DNA of 6,515 bases from Pseudothermotoga sp. (GTDB lineage Bacteria > Thermotogota > Thermotogae > Thermotogales > DSM-5069). Positions within the stretch are counted from its first letter, which is position 1. Each line of letters begins with the position of its first letter. This document shows, piece by piece, positions 6,405-6,515 of the stretch. Below the pieces are notes generated by a model. The model searched no databases. It saw nothing but the letters and a program-made list of their open reading frames with translations, and was not told where the DNA came from. Where the stretch lies: positions 1 to 6,515 of the forward strand of contig JAPYWY010000093.1 of the NCBI GenBank assembly GCA_028276125.1. The letters run 5' to 3'. The position numbers and the translations under genes were made by a program.

Positions 6405-6515
6405 TAAATCCTTGGATATGTGACTTCGCGGCGTACGATTTTTGGCTCAAACCTGTCGGATTGTTGTACGTTGGATCGGTGTTATTGCACTACGGATTCG
6501 ATGTGGCTCTGATAG
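6377..6515 (+). CDS. N-terminus of a probable B12-binding-type radical SAM protein, cut by window edge; start uncertain
   Basis: About 45 codons are visible in the frame one base back from coaX, reading KKKIVLINPWICDFAAYD and then FWLKPVGLLYVGSVLLHYGF up to VALI at the edge. The pattern of a first beta strand (IVLINP), a PxGLLY helix and a second strand (FDVALI) is the usual opening of radical SAM proteins with an N-terminal cobalamin-binding-like domain, and the phrase INPWI-DFAAYDFWLKP recalls uncharacterised radical SAM proteins. The CxxxCxxC cluster motif would lie beyond the window and cannot be checked. No ATG, GTG or TTG occurs in frame near the expected start. Candidates are CTG at 6377 (used here) or ATT at 6374, the latter 8 nt after AGGGGG (6360-6365). 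The nearest in-frame ATG, at 6224, would overlap coaX by 181 bases. The overlap with coaX implies one transcript and possibly coupled translation. Confidence 0.62.
   Translation, partial: MANKKKIVLINPWICDFAAYDFWLKPVGLLYVGSVLLHYGFDVALI

Overview
The window reads as a chromosomal segment of a thermophilic bacterium of the Thermotogota (Thermotoga/Pseudothermotoga type). The reasons are that the HslV, HslU and CoaX translations resemble, from memory, their Thermotoga maritima counterparts closely, the genes are packed with almost no spacers, ribosome binding sites are strong (GGAGG/GAGGTGA), and predicted 5' leaders are very short. The lineage call is inference; no search was run.

Layout. Minus strand, read from right to left: a DUF554 (YqgA/YdfK-like) membrane protein (5591-4917), a 1028-residue O-antigen ligase/polymerase-like membrane protein with a long C-terminal domain (4903-1817), hslV (1820-1290) and hslU (1275-1, cut by the window edge). 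The junctions are 13 bp, a 4-bp ATGA overlap, and 14 bp, so the four genes look like one operon. Plus strand: coaX, type III pantothenate kinase (5640-6404), followed with overlap by the first ~45 codons of a gene that looks like a B12-binding-type radical SAM protein (cut by the right edge). The two transcription units diverge from a 48-bp spacer (5592-5639), which holds back-to-back Shine-Dalgarno sequences and one AT-rich core that can serve as a -10 element on both strands. No stretch above 50 bp lacks a gene. I saw no RNA genes, insertion sequences, CRISPR arrays or terminators.

How the genes work together. HslV and HslU form the two-component ATP-dependent HslVU (ClpQY) protease. CoaX starts coenzyme A synthesis. 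The large membrane protein probably transfers or polymerises a lipid-linked glycan at the cell envelope, although its acceptor is unknown. The role of the DUF554 protein is unknown. The tight coupling of an envelope glycan enzyme to hslVU is notable, but it may reflect genome compaction rather than shared function.

Most interesting points: the DUF554 gene has no ATG/GTG/TTG at the expected start and appears to begin at ATA, well placed behind a strong ribosome binding site. The gene after coaX likewise has no standard start codon where its conserved N-terminus begins. The divergent promoter is compact and nearly symmetric. The ligase-like protein carries a ~540-residue unassigned domain predicted to lie outside the cytoplasm. 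I do not see a clearly new multi-gene system here.
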